This document shows positions 61,125 through 64,000 of a DNA stretch of 64,000 nt, in pieces. The position numbers and the translations under genes are program-made. How positions within the stretch are numbered: the stretch's first letter is position 1; each line of letters opens with the position of its first letter. This DNA comes from Ruminococcus sp. UBA3665. Its GTDB lineage: Bacteria > Bacillota > Clostridia > Oscillospirales > Ruminococcaceae. Under the pieces are notes generated by a model. The model was not told the origin of the DNA, made no database searches, and saw only the letters and a program-made list of their open reading frames with translations. The stretch lies in assembly GCA_002373165.1 (NCBI GenBank), contig DFJS01000101.1, positions 25,356 through 89,355 on the forward strand, in the 5' to 3' direction.

Positions 61125-61153
61125 ATTATAGCATATGAATTTTTAAACGTCAA
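61125..61153 (-). promoter_or_regulatory. Distal promoter of the transglutaminase operon
   Basis: On the minus strand TTGACG (61148-61153), 17 bp, TATAAT (61125-61130) with a TGC extended -10. With the promoter at 61031 it makes a tandem pair. Confidence 0.7.
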
Positions 61154-61196
61154 GCTGTGCAAAATCATCCTAAAATAAAATTACTTTGTGAAATAG

Positions 61197-61225
61197 TTGA
61201 CAAATACTGTTTTTTGCAGTATAAT
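61197..61225 (+). promoter_or_regulatory. Promoter of the aconitase operon
   Basis: TTGACA (61197-61202), 17 bp, TATAAT (61220-61225): full consensus, 35 bp before the ATG. Confidence 0.85.
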
Positions 61226-61259
61226 AAAAGTATATTATTTTTGAAAGGAATGAATTAAA

Positions 61260-63212
61260 ATGGGTTTGACACTCACAGAAAAAATTCTCCGTGCGCATCT
61301 TGTTGACGGTGAACCTGTCAAAGGTCAGGAAATCGGCATCAGAATCGACCAGACTCTGACGCAGGATGCAACCGGAACTATGGCTTATCTCGAATTCGAG
61401 GCAATGGGTGTGCCGCGTGTCCGTACAGAAAGAAGCGTTGCCTATATTGATCATAATACGCTTCAGAACGGCTTTGAAAATGCTGACGATCATCGCTTTA
61501 TCGGATCAGTTGCCAAAAAACACGGCATTTATTTCTCCCGTCCGGGCAATGGCATCTGTCATCAGGTACATCTGGAGCGGTTCGGCATTCCGGGCAAGAC
61601 TCTGATTGGTTCGGACAGTCATACGCCGACCGGCGGCGGCATCGGCATGATTGCCATCGGTGCCGGCGGTCTGGATGTCGCTGTGGCAATGGGCGGCGGC
61701 GCGTATTACATCACTTATCCGAAAATTGTCAAAGTCAGCCTGACCGGAAAACTCTCCCCGTGGGTAGCTGCAAAAGATGTCATTCTGGAAGTATTAAGAA
61801 GATTATCCGTCAAGGGCGGTGTCGGCAAAGTAATTGAATACTGCGGCGAAGGCGTAAAGACTCTTTCTGTTCCGGAACGCGCTACTATTACCAACATGGG
61901 CGCGGAACTCGGTGCAACGACTTCTATTTTCCCGTCTGACGAAATCACAAAGCAGTTCCTCGAAGCCCAGGGCAGAGGTGAAGTCTGGACAGAACAGAAA
62001 GCTGATGATGATGCTGTCTATGATGAAGAAGTCAATATCAATCTTTCTGAATTAGTACCGCTGGCAGCCTGTCCGCATTCTCCGGACAATGTCAAGTCCG
62101 TCAAGGAAATCGAAGCCGAAAAAGGCGGCAAAATGAAAATCGATCAGGTCTGCATTGGTTCCTGCACGAACTCTTCCCTGCTGGATATGATGAAAGTCGC
62201 ACATATCCTGAAAGGAAAGACCGTTCATCCGGATGTATCGCTTGCGATTGCGCCGGGTTCCAAGCAGGTACTCAACATGATGGCCGATATGGGCTTATTA
62301 TCCATCATGATTGATGCCGGCGCAAGAATTCTGGAAAGTGCCTGCGGCCCCTGCATCGGCATGGGACAGTCGCCGAACTCCAAGGGCATTTCCCTGCGCA
62401 CCTTCAACCGGAATTTCTTAGGCCGCTCCGGAACAAAAGACGGACAGATCTATCTTGTTTCTCCGGAACTGGCTGCCATTTCAGCCGTGACGGGCTATCT
62501 GACCGACCCCAGAGAAATCGGCGAAATGCCGGAATTTGTTCTGCCGGAGAAGTTCACAGTTCATGACAACATGATTGCGCTCCCGGCTCCGGAAGAAGAG
62601 GCTGACAAAGTCGAAATCCTCAGAGGGCCGAATATCAAGCCCTATCCGGAAACAGCTCCGCTGGAAGCCTCTATCGAAGCTCCTGTTTCTCTGAAAGTGG
62701 AAGATAATATCACTACGGATCATATTATGCCTGCCGGTGCGAAGATTCTTCCTCTGCGCTCGAATATTCCGGCGATTTCACAGCATTGTTTCACCGTGTG
62801 CGATGAAGAATTCCCGAAGAGAGCCAAAGAGCTCGGCAAGAGCATCATTGTCGGCGGCTCGAACTACGGACAGGGTTCTTCCCGTGAACATGCCGCACTT
62901 GCGCCGCTGTATCTGGGCATCAAGGCTGTTCTGGTGAAGTCTTTTGCGAGAATTCACAGAGCAAACCTGATCAATGCGGGCATTCTGCCGCTGACATTCG
63001 TCAACGAATCTGATTATGATGCCATCAGTCAGGGCGATGTGCTGGAACTGGCTGACATCCGTGCCAAAGTGGAAGCCGGCGAAACACAGTTCAACGTCAT
63101 CAACAAGACAACCGGAAAAGAAATTCCTGTTCTGTGCGAACTGACCGGCAGAACCAAAGATATCATGCTTGCCGGCGGTCTGCTGGACTATACAAGAGAA
63201 AATCTGAAATAA
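61260..63212 (+). CDS. acn: Aconitate hydratase
   Basis: A 650-residue iron-sulfur enzyme that isomerises citrate to isocitrate. The 4Fe-4S ligands are visible as Cys in GSCTNSS and the pair in CGPCIGMG. GSDSHTPTGGGIGM and the swivel-domain VGGSNYGQGSSREHAA carry substrate residues. The length fits the short mitochondrial-like bacterial type rather than the 890-residue AcnA. GAAAGGAATG lies upstream of the ATG. The isocitrate dehydrogenase start lies 0.7 kb downstream, so the operon supplies 2-oxoglutarate for glutamate synthesis. Confidence 0.96.
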   Translation: MGLTLTEKILRAHLVDGEPVKGQEIGIRIDQTLTQDATGTMAYLEFEAMGVPRVRTERSVAYIDHNTLQNGFENADDHRFIGSVAKKHGIYFSRPGNGICHQVHLERFGIPGKTLIGSDSHTPTGGGIGMIAIGAGGLDVAVAMGGGAYYITYPKIVKVSLTGKLSPWVAAKDVILEVLRRLSVKGGVGKVIEYCGEGVKTLSVPERATITNMGAELGATTSIFPSDEITKQFLEAQGRGEVWTEQKADDDAVYDEEVNINLSELVPLAACPHSPDNVKSVKEIEAEKGGKMKIDQVCIGSCTNSSLLDMMKVAHILKGKTVHPDVSLAIAPGSKQVLNMMADMGLLSIMIDAGARILESACGPCIGMGQSPNSKGISLRTFNRNFLGRSGTKDGQIYLVSPELAAISAVTGYLTDPREIGEMPEFVLPEKFTVHDNMIALPAPEEEADKVEILRGPNIKPYPETAPLEASIEAPVSLKVEDNITTDHIMPAGAKILPLRSNIPAISQHCFTVCDEEFPKRAKELGKSIIVGGSNYGQGSSREHAALAPLYLGIKAVLVKSFARIHRANLINAGILPLTFVNESDYDAISQGDVLELADIRAKVEAGETQFNVINKTTGKEIPVLCELTGRTKDIMLAGGLLDYTRENLK

Positions 63213-63215
63213 TTT

Positions 63216-63920
63216 ATGAACTATCTGCAAATCAAGTCAGAGAATGACAAGATGTTCAAAAATCACAATTATCCGGATATGCAGTCGGAGGTCTTTCAGG
63301 ATGCCGATGCTCCGCCTGTACAGCGAAAACAGAAATTTCAGGTTTCGGAGCATCTGATCTGTTCAGATACGATTACAGCAATTCTCACGCACGGCACAGG
63401 AAAAACCATCGCCCTGAACTTTGCCAACGCCATGTTTCCGGGCGGCGGCTACATTCTGGGCGGAAACGCTCAGGAAGAAGCTCTCTGCCGGGCGAGTATG
63501 CTGTATTATACGATCCGGACGGCGAAAAAATACTATCGTGCTAACAGACTGCATCTGTTTCCGGATTATACAGATTCTATGATTTATTCCCGAAACGTCC
63601 CGGTCATCCGGGACAATTCCGGGGATATTCTGGAAACGCCGGAAATCTGCGATTTTATCACATGCCCGGCAGTCAACCGGACGTTTGCGAAATTTTTCTT
63701 TTCCAGAAAAAAATTAGATCTTATCATGGAGCGGAGAATTGCAAAAATCATCCGGCTTTGTGCCTTTCAGAACCCGGATGTGATTGTTCTGGGTGCATTT
63801 GGCTGCGGCGTGTTCGGCAACCGCCGCGAGGATGTATATCCGCTGTTTGAAAAGGCAATCAGCCAGTATCTGCCCGATGAGGTTGATATCTTCTTTGCTG
63901 ACCCTTCGGCAAAGAAATAA
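63216..63920 (+). CDS. PARG-like macrodomain protein (TIGR02452 type)
   Basis: A 234-residue protein with the bacterial poly(ADP-ribose) glycohydrolase signature: NFANAMFPGGGYILGGNAQEE carries the GGG loop and the catalytic QEE pair (Glu-Glu at about 87-88). An ALCRAS helix follows, and VIVLGAFGCGVFGN is the second phosphate-binding loop. Enzymes of this fold remove ADP-ribose from proteins. It begins 3 bp after the aconitase stop codon and ends 28 bp before isocitrate dehydrogenase, so it is inserted within a metabolic operon. The RBS is poor, suggesting coupled translation. Confidence 0.88.
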   Translation: MNYLQIKSENDKMFKNHNYPDMQSEVFQDADAPPVQRKQKFQVSEHLICSDTITAILTHGTGKTIALNFANAMFPGGGYILGGNAQEEALCRASMLYYTIRTAKKYYRANRLHLFPDYTDSMIYSRNVPVIRDNSGDILETPEICDFITCPAVNRTFAKFFFSRKKLDLIMERRIAKIIRLCAFQNPDVIVLGAFGCGVFGNRREDVYPLFEKAISQYLPDEVDIFFADPSAKK

Positions 63921-63948
63921 AATATAATCATTCAAGGAGGATTTACCA

Positions 63949-64000
63949 ATGGACAAAATCAAAATGACCACCCCTCTGGTCGAAATGGACGGCGACGAAA
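63949..64000 (+). CDS. icd: Isocitrate dehydrogenase, N-terminal fragment (runs off the window)
   Basis: The first 17 codons only, MDKIKMTTPLVEMDGDE, behind a perfect AAGGAGG. This start matches the dimeric NADP-dependent isocitrate dehydrogenases. The position after aconitase supports the call. Confidence 0.85.
   Translation, partial: MDKIKMTTPLVEMDGDE

Overview
The window looks like the chromosome of a low/mid-GC Gram-positive gut anaerobe of the Ruminococcus type (Oscillospiraceae). The reasons are: strong AAGGAGG ribosome-binding sites, FabK instead of FabI, a sortase, a type I dockerin (cellulosome part), and a complete Gram-positive type IV pilus (T4P) locus of the kind known in cellulolytic ruminococci. 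The species assignment is inference. No rRNA, tRNA, CRISPR array, prophage or insertion sequence was recognised.

Layout. 1-3.4 kb: the start of a secreted protein, an orphan acyl carrier protein, and a three-gene sortase operon. 3.4-12.4 kb (minus strand): acyl-CoA synthetase and a type II fatty-acid operon, fabH-acpP-fabK-fabD-fabG-fabF-fabZ-accD-accA, without accB/accC. 12.6-15.8 kb: a small ECF sigma/anti-sigma pair, a corrinoid adenosyltransferase and a GT-C-like membrane protein. 15.8-18.6 kb: two nearly identical major-pilin genes in inverted orientation around a tyrosine recombinase. 18.6-19.4 kb: an AbrB/PIN toxin-antitoxin pair. 19.4-23.4 kb: tsaD, rimI, polA. 23.5-36.1 kb: T4P machinery (pilT, pilB, a stand-alone MshEN protein, pilD, three minor-pilin/PilX-like genes, pilO, a pilM-pilN fusion, pilC). 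36.4-41.5 kb: a TetR regulator, glgB, galK, galE. 41.6-45.6 kb: two CobW-family proteins, a tandem pair of unknown Cys-motif proteins, a MIF-like tautomerase and a DtxR-like regulator. 45.7-51.2 kb: murD, two M42 aminopeptidases, a GNAT and an aluminium-resistance-family PLP enzyme. 51.4-53.4 kb: a PASTA pseudokinase. 53.4-61 kb: three transglutaminase-like proteins flanking an ECF sigma factor and a giant repeat-containing anti-sigma candidate. 61.2-64 kb: aconitase, a PARG-like macrodomain protein and the start of isocitrate dehydrogenase.

Most interesting system. Pilin A (minus strand, 15896-16438) and pilin B (plus strand, 18007-18558) begin with a 204-bp perfect inverted repeat covering the RBS, start codon and conserved N-terminal pilin region; their C-terminal parts differ. 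Between them lie only a complete tyrosine recombinase gene and two promoters. Pilin A has a perfect consensus promoter (TTGACA-17-TATAAT), while pilin B sits behind the recombinase. Inversion across the repeats would exchange the pilins without breaking either reading frame, so this is read as a candidate self-encoded pilin-switching cassette. It would feed variant pilins to the T4P machinery encoded 5-18 kb away. The sequence shows the architecture only; inversion itself is inferred.
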